DNA of 64,000 nucleotides from JAVVEG01 sp041751425 (GTDB taxonomy: Bacteria > Pseudomonadota > Gammaproteobacteria > Pseudomonadales > Pseudohongiellaceae), in NCBI GenBank assembly GCA_041751425.1, contig JBGSXL010000019.1, forward strand, positions 8,796 through 72,795, in the 5' to 3' direction. Both the position numbers and the translations under genes were made by a program. Positions within the stretch are counted from its first letter, which is position 1. The number at the start of each line of letters is the position of its first letter. The notes below the pieces were generated by a model that was given only the letters and a program-made list of their open reading frames with translations, made no database searches and was not told the DNA's origin. This document shows, in pieces, positions 1 to 8,970 of the stretch.

Positions 1-566
1 CCCTGCGTGATTTCGTGCTGGACGTTTCACGTGATCGTCTGGTTTATATTGACGAGGCTTATCATGAGTTTGTGGATGACCCAGCCTACAGTTCGATGAT
101 GGATCTGGTGCGTGCAGGGCACAACAACATAATCATCTCACGGACGGCTTCAAAGATTCATGGCCTGGCAGCACTGCGAATTGGGTTTGCGTATGCGCAT
201 CCGGACTTGATTACCGAGATCAATAACAAGATGACTGGACAGCTGAATATTGCCGGGATGAAAGCAGCCTATGCCAGCTATCAGGATCCTGAGTTTCAAC
301 GTTATACCTTGCAGCAGAACCGCAAGTCGCTGAACATTATGAACGCTATGTGCGATGAGATGGGTATTCGTTATGTGAAATCGCATGCGAATTTCACGTT
401 TATTGAAACTGGTCGTGATATTGCTGAGGTAAGTGCGGCCATGCGCGAAGCAGGTATTTTGATCGGGCGTGCATTTCCCCCATTTAATAACTGGGCGCGC
501 ATCAGCATGGCCAAGCCGGAGGAAATGCAATACGTTGTGCAGGTTTACAAACAACTCTATGGCTGA
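1..566 (+). CDS. HisC-like PLP-dependent aminotransferase, 5' end missing
   Basis: This is the C-terminal part of a class I/II (fold type I) aminotransferase resembling histidinol-phosphate aminotransferase, which moves an amino group between an amino acid and a 2-oxo acid in the cytoplasm. The frame is open to the left edge (from base 3), so the true start lies outside the window. Visible landmarks are VYIDEAYHEF, with the Asp/Tyr that contact the cofactor pyridine, and SRTASKIHGLAALRIGFAYA, with the PLP-binding Lys and the phosphate-contacting Arg. The C-terminal ARISM matches the substrate-carboxylate Arg region. About half of a roughly 360-residue family protein is present. No other his gene is nearby, so the true substrate may be aromatic or another amino acid rather than histidinol phosphate. 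Confidence 0.85.
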   Translation, partial: LRDFVLDVSRDRLVYIDEAYHEFVDDPAYSSMMDLVRAGHNNIIISRTASKIHGLAALRIGFAYAHPDLITEINNKMTGQLNIAGMKAAYASYQDPEFQRYTLQQNRKSLNIMNAMCDEMGIRYVKSHANFTFIETGRDIAEVSAAMREAGILIGRAFPPFNNWARISMAKPEEMQYVVQVYKQLYG

Positions 567-584
567 TCAAACCGACGGTGGCTG

Positions 585-2891
585 TTATTGACCAGGGTGA
601 TAAGTTCGCACTGTGCGTTGTTCTACATCCTCACGATAGAAAGCGACTTCCTTGAACTCTCTATCCACATAACGTTGCGCCTGATCTGCAAAATGCGGTG
701 ATGCAGGGTCTGAACTCTGCCCACCAGCCAGCAGACTTTTGGCGCGCAAGCGGTCGCCAAACTCTACAACCGCGACAAAACTGTTGCCGGATGTCCCATA
801 TATGCGATTGGTGCCCGGATAGGCTCTTGCGCCGTACGATGCCAGGGCGCCCCAGCGTGAAGAAGCCATGCCAATCGGTAGACTGGGCGCACTGTCGTCA
901 TAGACGTGGTTGATATCGCCGGTTAAACGCTGATAACGGTTGATCTGCCCCCACGCTGTATTCCAGCTGCCGAACGCAGAATCGAGCTGTGCAAGTGTAT
1001 CACTGAAAACCTGTAGTCGTTGTTCGGCAGGGCTATCGGTACCCAGCCAGTTAATCTGTTCCATCTGGCTCAGTTCCGCGGGGGTTGTTATTGTCTGCGC
1101 AGCATTCATGCCGTAAAAATGTGCGAGCGACATGGCTACGGAATCTGCACCCGTGCGTAAATCCCAAGCACGTAATACGGCAATTGCTTCCCCCAGTTGT
1201 GGCCAATCAGTTTGCGCAGCATCCCATGCGTTTACCAAGCCAGGAATCAGATATTCAAATCCAGGCAGGTAAGGGTCATAGGCCAGCTCGATCATTGAAT
1301 CAATGGTGAGCTGAGATGCATTCTCCAACAAAGGCACCACATGAATGCCCCGAAAATTTTCAGCATCGGGCGCCATGTAGGCCGGATAATCAGTTGCTAC
1401 CGGACTGAATTCTCCTGCTGCCGTGAACGGCGTGGAATTGCAGTTTTGAATCCAACCATTGCCGGGGTTCAGGATATTTATCGTCTCATCCACACTGTGT
1501 ACACCCTGCCAATCGGTAGCAGGATTACTGCCGTCAACGGGCTGTAAAAAATTGAATTGGGGATCGCGGCGTGGCATGAAATTGCCATGGAAATAGGCAA
1601 TATTTCCTTCGGCATCGGCGAACACCGTGTTGTTGGAAGAATTGGTGCGTATATCCATCATCTCGCGGAATTCTGCGTAGTTGGCTGTCTTCATGCGCAG
1701 ATAAGATTGTCGTAGTGCGTCAACCGGATTCCAGTTGATGCGTGTCGCCGTCCATTGCTCGTCTATTAAATGGGTGATGGGGCCTTGATGCGTGCGGTAC
1801 ATCGGGAAACTGCGTTGCAAGAGCGAATCACCGTCACGATAACTCAGTGTTATCTCGGACACTTCAACAGGGCGTAGCTCGTCGCCGTAGCGATAATGCA
1901 GTTGTCCGTTGTCACGCACCACATCCTGCACGTACTCGTCTATGAAATCTGCACGCGTTGTGGAGTGCATCCAACCTGTGGTTTCGTTGAATCCCTGATA
2001 CAGGAAGAACTGACCCCAGGTGACGGCGCCATAAGCATTCAAGCCTTCTTCGCTCACCATATGAGCTTCACCGCGAAAGAAGAAACTGGTGTGCGGATTG
2101 ATCAACAGCATGGCATCACCGGATGCGGTCATGCTGCCATCAACGGCAATTCCGTTGGAACCGGCTGGTTCTTCGAAGATAGTTTTGGCAAGAGCGTTGT
2201 CGTGTAACTCGTTCTGCATCTGCCGGTCATTGTCTGCAACAATCCGGTTGCCATTTTCTGCTCCGGCGAGAGGTACACGACTCTCAATATCACCGGCCTG
2301 CGAGTAAAATGCTTCAATACCGGGCAGGGGTATCTGTTCAATATCGCCACCGATGGAACCTTCGAAGAAGTAGAATGGCATCCAGGCTTCGAAACTTGTC
2401 AGCAGTTGCGGCTGCACCTGTGGATTGCTGGCCAGATAATAGTTCAGGCCATCGGCAAAGGCATCACAAAGTTTTTGCAACCAGTCCGGCGCGGCATCGT
2501 ATGCGGCGCGCGCTTCGGATTCAGTCATATAAAGATTCGCGCGCAGGTCGCTGTACAACGCAGATTCACCTTCCACTTCAGCGAGGCGTCCTATCGCCCA
2601 GATATAGTTGCGCTCCACGCGCGCAAAATCATCCTCAGCCTGGGCATATAAAAGACCGAATACAGCGTCAGCGTCTGTTGCACCATAGATGTGTGGCACG
2701 CCGTAGTCATCACGAATGATGGTGACTCGCTCGGCGATGGCTTGCAGGCGTTGGTGTTCCGCTGAGACTTCCGGCAATGCTGATGTTTCTGGTGCATCCG
2801 CTGGCGAACAACTGATCAGCATTACCAAGCCCAGCGTCAACAGGAATGTCGTCAAGCCTCGTGTGAGGGAATTGAACTTGTGTATAAACAT
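585..2891 (-). CDS. Penicillin-acylase family lipoprotein (Ntn hydrolase, S45)
   Basis: This 768-aa precursor belongs to the penicillin/aculeacin/acyl-homoserine-lactone acylase family, which cleaves side-chain amides. It begins with a lipoprotein signal peptide (LISC, Cys28), so it should be anchored to a membrane on the periplasmic side. The alpha chain motif IIRDDYGVPHIYG is near residue 58. Autoprocessing should occur at GSNG, leaving Ser245 as the N-terminal nucleophile of the beta chain, and NPHTSF follows as in family members. An ATG with GGAG about 8 bases upstream supports the start. It converges on the aminotransferase gene with an 18-base gap. The substrate (beta-lactam, N-acyl homoserine lactone or another N-acyl amide) cannot be told from sequence. 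Confidence 0.9.
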   Translation of the reverse strand: MFIHKFNSLTRGLTTFLLTLGLVMLISCSPADAPETSALPEVSAEHQRLQAIAERVTIIRDDYGVPHIYGATDADAVFGLLYAQAEDDFARVERNYIWAIGRLAEVEGESALYSDLRANLYMTESEARAAYDAAPDWLQKLCDAFADGLNYYLASNPQVQPQLLTSFEAWMPFYFFEGSIGGDIEQIPLPGIEAFYSQAGDIESRVPLAGAENGNRIVADNDRQMQNELHDNALAKTIFEEPAGSNGIAVDGSMTASGDAMLLINPHTSFFFRGEAHMVSEEGLNAYGAVTWGQFFLYQGFNETTGWMHSTTRADFIDEYVQDVVRDNGQLHYRYGDELRPVEVSEITLSYRDGDSLLQRSFPMYRTHQGPITHLIDEQWTATRINWNPVDALRQSYLRMKTANYAEFREMMDIRTNSSNNTVFADAEGNIAYFHGNFMPRRDPQFNFLQPVDGSNPATDWQGVHSVDETINILNPGNGWIQNCNSTPFTAAGEFSPVATDYPAYMAPDAENFRGIHVVPLLENASQLTIDSMIELAYDPYLPGFEYLIPGLVNAWDAAQTDWPQLGEAIAVLRAWDLRTGADSVAMSLAHFYGMNAAQTITTPAELSQMEQINWLGTDSPAEQRLQVFSDTLAQLDSAFGSWNTAWGQINRYQRLTGDINHVYDDSAPSLPIGMASSRWGALASYGARAYPGTNRIYGTSGNSFVAVVEFGDRLRAKSLLAGGQSSDPASPHFADQAQRYVDREFKEVAFYREDVEQRTVRTYHPGQ

Positions 2892-2917
2892 AGGTCTGGC
2901 TCCGTTGCTCGAATGGT

Positions 2918-4276
2918 TCAGCGCGGTGCGCCGACTGATAGTTTTTCAGTGAAGATATAACAAATGAATCCTAACGCAATTATGCCAGCGGCGACAGCAG
3001 CTTCCTGCGGTCTGTTGATGGCAATAAAAGTCAACGTCCAAAGCATAATGGCGCTGTATATCAATGGCGGCAATGGATAAGCCCAGGTTCGGTAACTACT
3101 GATACCTTCCTGAATGCCAGCACCAGAGCGGAAACGCAACACGAACACACCCAGCACGGTAGCCAGCGAACTCAGGCCAAGTATAAATCCAGCAAAAACC
3201 AGCACAGATTCGAAGGTTGAGGTAAGAATAAAAAATATCGCCAAACCACCTTGCGTATAAATGGCTGTGGCGGGAACACCACCACTGTTGTTCACCGCTA
3301 ATAAGCGGAACAGTCTGAAGTCCTCGCCCATCACCTGCAGTACCCGTGGTCCTGCCATCAACATGGCACTCACTGTCGAGATAAGAAGAAGCGAAAGAAT
3401 TCCCCCCATAATAAGCGCACCGGTTTCACCAAAGGTATGTTGTGCGACGATGACACCAATTTCCAATTTACCTTCCAAGTCTGCCAACGGAACTGCATAC
3501 AGGAATATGGCATTGAGCGCCAAATACAACACGATAACGATAGCAGTGCCACCAATCAGCACTCTAGGCACAGAGCGCACCGGATTCTCAATCTCGCCCG
3601 TGATATAAGTGGCGGCGTTCCAACCAGTGTAGGCATAGTTCACATAAATAAGAGATACAGCGAAGGCACCGCTAAGCATAAGCGTACCATCGCCACTGAC
3701 GGGCAGCAGATTGACAGTCTGCGGCTGCGATACCGAGCCACCCACAATAATGACGAAACCAATAATCAACAGCACCTTGATGACGGTGAACCAGTTCTGC
3801 AGTCCGCCACTGGCCTGGTGATTGCGGCCATGCACCAGAGTTATCACTGCAACCAGCACCACCGCTGCAATAACCCGGTTGGTATCCACCAGCGATCCAA
3901 GCGCTGAGTCCAAGTAGGCTGCGAAGGTCATGGCAGCCAGTGCCGTGGGTGCCGCAAATCCCACGGTCAGAGAAACCCACCCGGAAACGAATCCCAGAGC
4001 GGGGTGGTACAGCTGGCTTAGAAAATTGTATTCGCCACCTGAGCGCGGCAGACGACTGGCCAGTTCAGCATAAGTCAGAGCACCGCAAAGCGCTGCGATA
4101 CCACCCACCAGCCACAGCATCAGCAGGACGAAGGTGGATTTGATATCGATGATTTGATAGCCCAGGCTGGTAAACACACCGGTGCCAATCATATTGGCCA
4201 CGACCACAGCAATGGCGGTTGTTGGCGTGTATTTGCGGGAAGCAGGTGTTGAATTGTTCAAGGAGCTGGGTTCCAA
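2918..4276 (-). CDS. APC-family amino acid permease
   Basis: This 452-aa polytopic membrane protein is of the amino acid-polyamine-organocation superfamily and probably carries amino acid into or across the inner membrane by symport or exchange. The first helix carries the family's unwound segment (VVVANMIGTGVF), followed by SRLPRSGGEYNFL in the loop after helix 2, and about 12 hydrophobic segments are present. The best start is TTG at 4276. No ATG lies upstream of helix 1 and no strong ribosome site is visible, so the start is uncertain. It is downstream of no gene on its strand and diverges from the MAPEG gene. The substrate is not predictable from what is seen. Confidence 0.88.
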   Translation of the reverse strand: MEPSSLNNSTPASRKYTPTTAIAVVVANMIGTGVFTSLGYQIIDIKSTFVLLMLWLVGGIAALCGALTYAELASRLPRSGGEYNFLSQLYHPALGFVSGWVSLTVGFAAPTALAAMTFAAYLDSALGSLVDTNRVIAAVVLVAVITLVHGRNHQASGGLQNWFTVIKVLLIIGFVIIVGGSVSQPQTVNLLPVSGDGTLMLSGAFAVSLIYVNYAYTGWNAATYITGEIENPVRSVPRVLIGGTAIVIVLYLALNAIFLYAVPLADLEGKLEIGVIVAQHTFGETGALIMGGILSLLLISTVSAMLMAGPRVLQVMGEDFRLFRLLAVNNSGGVPATAIYTQGGLAIFFILTSTFESVLVFAGFILGLSSLATVLGVFVLRFRSGAGIQEGISSYRTWAYPLPPLIYSAIMLWTLTFIAINRPQEAAVAAGIIALGFICYIFTEKLSVGAPR

Positions 4277-4343
4277 TAGTCGGCGCGCTGGCAGCCACTA
4301 TCATAGTGCTGAATTTACAAGAGAGAAAGTCTGTAAGGAGCTT

Positions 4344-4359
4344 TAATGTGGTTACATTA
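4344..4359. promoter_or_regulatory. Inverted repeat in divergent promoter region
   Basis: TAATGT-GGTT-ACATTA is a 6+6 perfect inverted repeat in the 153-base space between the divergent permease and MAPEG genes. It could be an operator for an unidentified regulator. No regulator gene is adjacent, so this is only a candidate. Confidence 0.3.
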
Positions 4360-4429
4360 TTCGTACAAAGTATACTTGCACCGAACTGCGAGCCTACCTA
4401 ACCTATCAACACACTACGGAGGCTGCTAA

Positions 4430-4837
4430 ATGGAATCAATCATCGAAATGTATGCGTCGGCTATCTGGTCAATGGGAGCAACAGCCGGACTATTGCTGGT
4501 GCAGATGCTGGTGGTAGATGTAGTTGGCATTCGCGCTAAACACGTGCCGGGAGCGCCGGTAGCAGCGGATCACAATAACTTGCTGTTCCGGGTCACACGT
4601 GCTCATGCGAACACCAATGAAAGCATTGGTGTATTTATCCTTGTGCTGCTGTTTGGTATGGCCTCATCAGCAGCACCATCCTGGGTCAATGGCCTGGCCT
4701 GGGTTTATGTGGCAGGGCGTGTAGGACATATGCTTTGCTATTACGCCAATCTGAAATTAGTGCGCTCGATAGCTTTTGGTATCAGTCTGGTTGCTTTAAT
4801 AGGTTTGTTGGTTGTAGGTGTAGCGGCTTGGGTTTAA
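4430..4837 (+). CDS. MAPEG-family membrane protein
   Basis: This 135-aa protein has about four transmembrane helices and is of the MAPEG family (membrane-associated proteins in eicosanoid and glutathione metabolism). Bacterial members are poorly characterised and some conjugate glutathione. Supporting sequence is the R-x-x-R-A-H-x-N-T-x-E segment (FRVTRAHANTNESIGVF, about residues 57-73), which matches the family core E/N/R pattern, and the later GRVGHMLCYY. The ATG is preceded by GGAGG at 8 bases. It is followed after 61 bases by a small exported protein on the same strand, with no clear functional link. Confidence 0.85.
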   Translation: MESIIEMYASAIWSMGATAGLLLVQMLVVDVVGIRAKHVPGAPVAADHNNLLFRVTRAHANTNESIGVFILVLLFGMASSAAPSWVNGLAWVYVAGRVGHMLCYYANLKLVRSIAFGISLVALIGLLVVGVAAWV

Positions 4838-4898
4838 AGCAGAGACGATTGAAAGCCTGCACTTTCAAGAGGCTAAGAGATTTAAGAGGAGAACCACT

Positions 4899-5396
4899 AT
4901 GAAGAAATATGTGCAGTTACTTTCTGTTGTAATCATAGTCATGATCAGCGCAGTTACTTTTGCGCAGACTCCTGCGTTGTATCGGGACAATGTCCTGCTC
5001 ATTCCTGAAGGCGCCGTCATCGAAGATGGAGTCGTGACATTTTATCGAGATATAGAACTGAGCAATGATGGCGCTGGCAAGTTCAGTATCGTCAATGCCA
5101 AGCAGGGACACCTGGCATTAATAGAAGAGGTGGAGATTGTTATCCATACTGATGAGAAGCGTGTTGACGTAGTTGCCAGTGGCTACAGGTCAGCCTGTGT
5201 CGAGATACTGAATCCGCTAACCTCTTATAAGGATAGCGAGTTTATTATCGTCATTGGGCAATCTGAACCTAGCTCAGAAATATGTATCCTTATTGCGGTG
5301 CAATTTGAAGTGGTGACGCCGCTGGATATCAGCGGTTTGGCTGAAGGCACATATGCGGTTATGGTGAATGGAATTAAAACGCAGTTTACGCTTTGA
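4899..5396 (+). CDS. Exported protein of unknown function
   Basis: This 165-aa protein has a clear Sec signal peptide (MKKYVQLLSVVIIVMISAVTFAQ) and an AGGAG ribosome site 8 bases before the ATG. I do not recognise the family. The mature part is beta-rich in appearance, holds two cysteines (in ACVEIL and EICILI) that could form a disulfide, and ends in SGLAEGTYAVMVNGIKTQFTL. Such an ending resembles Ig-like or bacterial adhesin-like sandwich folds that close with a GTY-V-VNG strand. The last codons lie inside a hairpin that serves as the terminator of the converging gene. Confidence 0.75.
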   Translation: MKKYVQLLSVVIIVMISAVTFAQTPALYRDNVLLIPEGAVIEDGVVTFYRDIELSNDGAGKFSIVNAKQGHLALIEEVEIVIHTDEKRVDVVASGYRSACVEILNPLTSYKDSEFIIVIGQSEPSSEICILIAVQFEVVTPLDISGLAEGTYAVMVNGIKTQFTL

Positions 5397-5409
5397 GACG
5401 TAAACTGCG
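5374..5409 (-). terminator. Rho-independent terminator for the DUF885 gene
   Basis: A perfect 11-bp stem (CGCAGTTTACG at 5380-5390 pairing with 5399-5409) with an 8-base loop is followed on the minus strand by TTTTAATT. It lies 15 bases past the stop of the DUF885 gene. Its far arm and loop are inside the 3' end of the convergent exported-protein gene. Confidence 0.8.
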
Positions 5410-5423
5410 GCTGACTTGTACAA

Positions 5424-7235
5424 TCAATCCAGCATCAATTCCTTTATGGCAGGCACTGGCGCGTTGCCATAACTTAGAAATTCATTGTGGAAGGCTTTCA
5501 GGTCGAAGTCATCCCCCAGTGCCTGCTTACGTTGTTCGCGGAAGTCATAGATTTCCGCGTAACCTGTGAAGTAAGACGTCAACTGAACCTGTGAAAGGGT
5601 GATGCGGCGCCATTTGTTTTCCGCTTCGGTTTGTTCCTGAAATGCTTCGCGAATCATCACGTCCATGGCTTCTTCCTGTGTCATGCCAAGCACATGTACC
5701 GCATAGTCCATCAGCGCATTGGTCACGACGCGCAGGTTCCACTTGCCATACATCAGCCACATCTCCGGTTCCTGATCGCCCCAGCCTTCCTCCAGCAGCA
5801 TGCGCTCCGAGTAAACACCCCAACCCTCGATCATCGCGCCGTTACGCAACAAGCTCTTTATTAACCCTGGTGATTTGTTAGCGTGCATCAACTGCGTATA
5901 GTGGCCAGGAATCGCTTCGTGGATATTCAGGATTTGCAACACCCAGTGGTTGTATTCGCGCAGATAGCTGGCGGCCTGTTCGTCGGTGTAATCATCCAGC
6001 GGTGTCACATTATAGTAAGTGTCTGCTGTGGGATTGAAGGGGCCAGGTGCGCTGATAGAGGCACCAGCACCGCTGCCGCGCATATACTCAGGTGTCTCGC
6101 GGACTACTAATGGTCGGGTTGGATCCTGGTCCAGAATATCATTCTCGGTAACGAATGCTGCCAGCAGTGGAATCTGCCGCTCAATTTCTGCAATAAAATC
6201 CTCGCGGGCAATATGTTGGTTAGATAGATGATCAACTAACTGACCAATACGCTCCAATCTATCCTCGGGCATCGCAACATCAGGAAAATATTCTGGCCAG
6301 AGTTCTACGGCAATGGCATCCATATCGCCATGCAGACGTTCTTTCTCTGCAACAGATCGCTCATACAATTCCCGCGCGGAAAAACCGGATTGAATGTCGA
6401 ATGCAAATTTGGGTTCATACAACTCTGCGCCTATGCGGTAGTCGCGAGCCTCAGTGCCTGCCGCGAATGAGTCCAGCAGCGCTTGCAGATTGCCCACGTA
6501 GGATTCCACTGCCACGATCGCATTCTGGCGTGCTTCTTCAAAGGCAGATTTCTCCGCAGCTTCCAAGTTTGAATTCTCCACACGATCACGCAGAGAGTCT
6601 CCCAATAAACTGAGAGCGCCACGATTCTGAGTCATCGCCAATTCAGTATGTTCCGCCGTGGGATTGATGACATTTGCGTTGGCAACCAGATAATAATCCG
6701 GCACCTGTTGCAGACGTGCCATCACCGTGCGCAAACGATCTTCCTCTGGTGCATAGGGCGTATTCAGCAGCAAACCGATCGGCCCCGCTACGTTATAGCT
6801 GGACGGATCCCACTGCCAGCGTAAAAACTCAGTTTGATACCAACGCATGGATTCCAACTCATTGACCAACAGGCTGTGATCAATACGCAAGTCTGCAGAA
6901 AGCGCATCCACGTCGACAGCGTTCAATATGGCAAGTTCGGTTTCTGCAAATGCGAGATCGCTGGCACGTTGCTCTGCGTCCGGGATAGTAACGCGATGGG
7001 CTTCTTCATAACGCCCGGCGTATATCAGCCGTTCCGGACTGCGTTGCAGCATGCGCATCATCAGGTCTTCGGAATAACTGGCAAAGTCAGCTTCTGCTGT
7101 GTTTTCGGAATCAACAACTGTGAGGGGTGCAGCGTCTGCTGGAGCATCGGTTTGAGCTGGAGGGGAAGTCTCTGGCGCGCAATTAACCAGCGCGAGTAAT
7201 GAAAAAGCAAAAAGCAAACGGTACAGTAAATGCAT
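5424..7235 (-). CDS. DUF885-family lipoprotein, putative metallopeptidase
   Basis: This 603-aa lipoprotein (signal MHLLYRLLFAFSLLALVNC) is of the DUF885 family, whose HExxPGH signature suggests a zinc metallopeptidase related to carboxypeptidase Taq/M32-like enzymes. The motif HEAIPGHYTQ is near residue 439, and a downstream EGWGVYSERML supplies the probable third ligand and substrate-binding residues. The preferred start is ATG at 7235, preceded by GAGGG at about 7 bases. A TTG two codons upstream is less likely. It should act on peptides at the envelope. Its own terminator follows immediately. It diverges from the CapA-like gene. Confidence 0.85.
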   Translation of the reverse strand: MHLLYRLLFAFSLLALVNCAPETSPPAQTDAPADAAPLTVVDSENTAEADFASYSEDLMMRMLQRSPERLIYAGRYEEAHRVTIPDAEQRASDLAFAETELAILNAVDVDALSADLRIDHSLLVNELESMRWYQTEFLRWQWDPSSYNVAGPIGLLLNTPYAPEEDRLRTVMARLQQVPDYYLVANANVINPTAEHTELAMTQNRGALSLLGDSLRDRVENSNLEAAEKSAFEEARQNAIVAVESYVGNLQALLDSFAAGTEARDYRIGAELYEPKFAFDIQSGFSARELYERSVAEKERLHGDMDAIAVELWPEYFPDVAMPEDRLERIGQLVDHLSNQHIAREDFIAEIERQIPLLAAFVTENDILDQDPTRPLVVRETPEYMRGSGAGASISAPGPFNPTADTYYNVTPLDDYTDEQAASYLREYNHWVLQILNIHEAIPGHYTQLMHANKSPGLIKSLLRNGAMIEGWGVYSERMLLEEGWGDQEPEMWLMYGKWNLRVVTNALMDYAVHVLGMTQEEAMDVMIREAFQEQTEAENKWRRITLSQVQLTSYFTGYAEIYDFREQRKQALGDDFDLKAFHNEFLSYGNAPVPAIKELMLD

Positions 7236-7408
7236 GAACAAACCCTCTGAAGCGCTGTATTGAGTGAATTCAGCCGGTTATGGGTTGCATAATCAGTCTT
7301 GCGCCATCACACCCGCCAATAAAACTGGTATCAGTATAGCGAGTACGACCACCAATACGCCATGGTTCTGCCGCAAGTAAGATGTATGTGGTTTACAGTT
7401 TGGATGCA

Positions 7409-7436
7409 GTACTGTAAAAATATTTCTGAACAGTAC
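7409..7436. promoter_or_regulatory. Spaced inverted repeat upstream of capA-like gene
   Basis: GTACTGT (7409-7415) and ACAGTAC (7430-7436) form a perfect 7+7 inverted repeat with centres 21 bases apart, two helical turns. It lies 46 bases before the CapA-like start. The layout suits a dimeric regulator, but none is identifiable nearby. Confidence 0.35.
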
Positions 7437-7482
7437 CCGACCTTCCATTTGTAAACGGATATAACAACAACAAGGAGACCCC

Positions 7483-8874
7483 ATGAGCATCATACGACCC
7501 AATTATCCAGCCATTCTGTTGACGGCAATCTTCAGCACCAACATCCTGGCTCAGGACGTCCCGCAAACCGAACTCGCCACAACTGTCGATGACGGCTTCA
7601 CCATTGCCGCAGTAGGGGATATCATCATTGCTTATCCGCTGGACCACATGATGAGCACACCCGGGTTTGCCGAGGTGGTAGAGCTGCTGCGCAGCGCCGA
7701 TGTCACGGCTGGTAATATGGAAGGCAATATCATTGACGGGCGGTCGTTCAAAGGTTCCGCTCCAGGCGGTTTTCGTGCCGAACCTCTGGCTGCTGAATGG
7801 TTGAAAGAAATGGGCTTCGATCTGCTGGCTCGTCCAAATAATCATGCCGATGATTTTGGTGTGGAAGGTCTTATCGAGACCAGCATGCATTTGGACCGCG
7901 TGGGTATTCAGCACGCCGGCTATGGTGACACGTATTGGGCAGCACGCGCGGCGCGCTTCTACAGCAGTTCTAAGGGACGCGTAGGCATGGTCGCAGCTTC
8001 TGATCACCAACCGCAAGCTGCGCCGATGAGTGGTGAGTGGCCCGGTCGCGGCGGCCTTAGTCCTTTGCGGGTCAGCGCGCAATTCATGGTTCCCGAAGAT
8101 GCGTGGGACTCCGTACAAACTTTGCGCGATCTCTTTCCGAACGGTGCAGGCTTTTACGCACGCGGCGCCAATACGTCGGAGCATATTCAGTTTCTCAATC
8201 AGAATTTACGCAAGGCAGCGCCGGGTGTCACAGAACCCTATTTCTCCTTCGAAATGAACCAGACGGATGTGCGCGATATCATGACATCTGTGCAGGAAGG
8301 CAAGCGCATCTCAGATTTTATTACGGTAGCAATTCACGCCCACCACTTCCGTGACACGCGCGGTGGCTATAGAGGTGAGGGTATTCCGGAAGGCGAGCAC
8401 ATGGATACCAATTCCAGCATTGCCGATTATCTGCCAACGTTTTCCAAAGCTGCAATCGATAATGGTGCAGACATGATTCAGGGCACTGGTGTGCATGCAC
8501 TGCGTGGTATAGAAATCTACAAGAACCGCCCGATTTATTACGGATTGGGCGAGTTTATAAGGCAGATGGATGTCATTGGATTGTCAGGACGCAATGCGCC
8601 AAGTCGCAGCATAGGGCCAGCTGGTGGCTATGAATTTCCGGTGAAGTTCGAAAGCATTATAGCCATCAACGAATTCCGTAATAACGAACTTTATGAAATA
8701 CGTCTGCATCCTATTGAGCTAGGCTATGAAGAGGAAAAAATAGCACGCCGCGGCATTCCTGTCATTGCTCCACCGGATGTGGCGCAACGGATTTTGCGAA
8801 GGCTGCAGGAATTGTCTGAACCGCTGGGGACGACAATCACCATTGCCGGAAATATTGGCATCATTAGACCTTGA
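7483..8874 (+). CDS. CapA-family exported metallophosphoesterase-like protein
   Basis: This 463-aa protein resembles the CapA/PgsA poly-gamma-glutamate capsule family, which has a calcineurin-like metallophosphatase fold. It has a Sec signal peptide ending ILAQ. Metal-binding landmarks are AVGDIII (near residue 45), GNMEGNI, RPNNHADDFG in place of the usual ANNH motif, IAIHAHHF and GTGVHALRGIE. The start has AAGGAG 6-7 bases upstream. No CapB/C/PgsBC ligase genes accompany it, so capsule synthesis is not implied. A stand-alone periplasmic phosphoesterase is equally possible. Confidence 0.83.
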   Translation: MSIIRPNYPAILLTAIFSTNILAQDVPQTELATTVDDGFTIAAVGDIIIAYPLDHMMSTPGFAEVVELLRSADVTAGNMEGNIIDGRSFKGSAPGGFRAEPLAAEWLKEMGFDLLARPNNHADDFGVEGLIETSMHLDRVGIQHAGYGDTYWAARAARFYSSSKGRVGMVAASDHQPQAAPMSGEWPGRGGLSPLRVSAQFMVPEDAWDSVQTLRDLFPNGAGFYARGANTSEHIQFLNQNLRKAAPGVTEPYFSFEMNQTDVRDIMTSVQEGKRISDFITVAIHAHHFRDTRGGYRGEGIPEGEHMDTNSSIADYLPTFSKAAIDNGADMIQGTGVHALRGIEIYKNRPIYYGLGEFIRQMDVIGLSGRNAPSRSIGPAGGYEFPVKFESIIAINEFRNNELYEIRLHPIELGYEEEKIARRGIPVIAPPDVAQRILRRLQELSEPLGTTITIAGNIGIIRP

Positions 8875-8883
8875 ACTTGTCCG

Positions 8884-8913
8884 AAAAAGGGCAGGAGGTA
8901 GTGTTACTCCTGC
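8884..8913 (-). terminator. Probable terminator of the AraC-type gene
   Basis: GCAGGAG (8891-8897) pairs with CTCCTGC (8907-8913). On the minus strand the hairpin is followed after two bases by five T residues. It lies downstream of the regulator gene stop at 8971. Confidence 0.6.
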
Positions 8914-8970
8914 ACCTGCACCTGCCAAAACCAAATATTAAAAGAACAATCCCTCACATTATTTTTAGTT

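Noticed and set aside
7393..8184. Antisense frame of 263 codons over the CapA-like gene
   Set aside because: The plus strand has signal peptide, ribosome site and metal motifs, and the minus frame has none.
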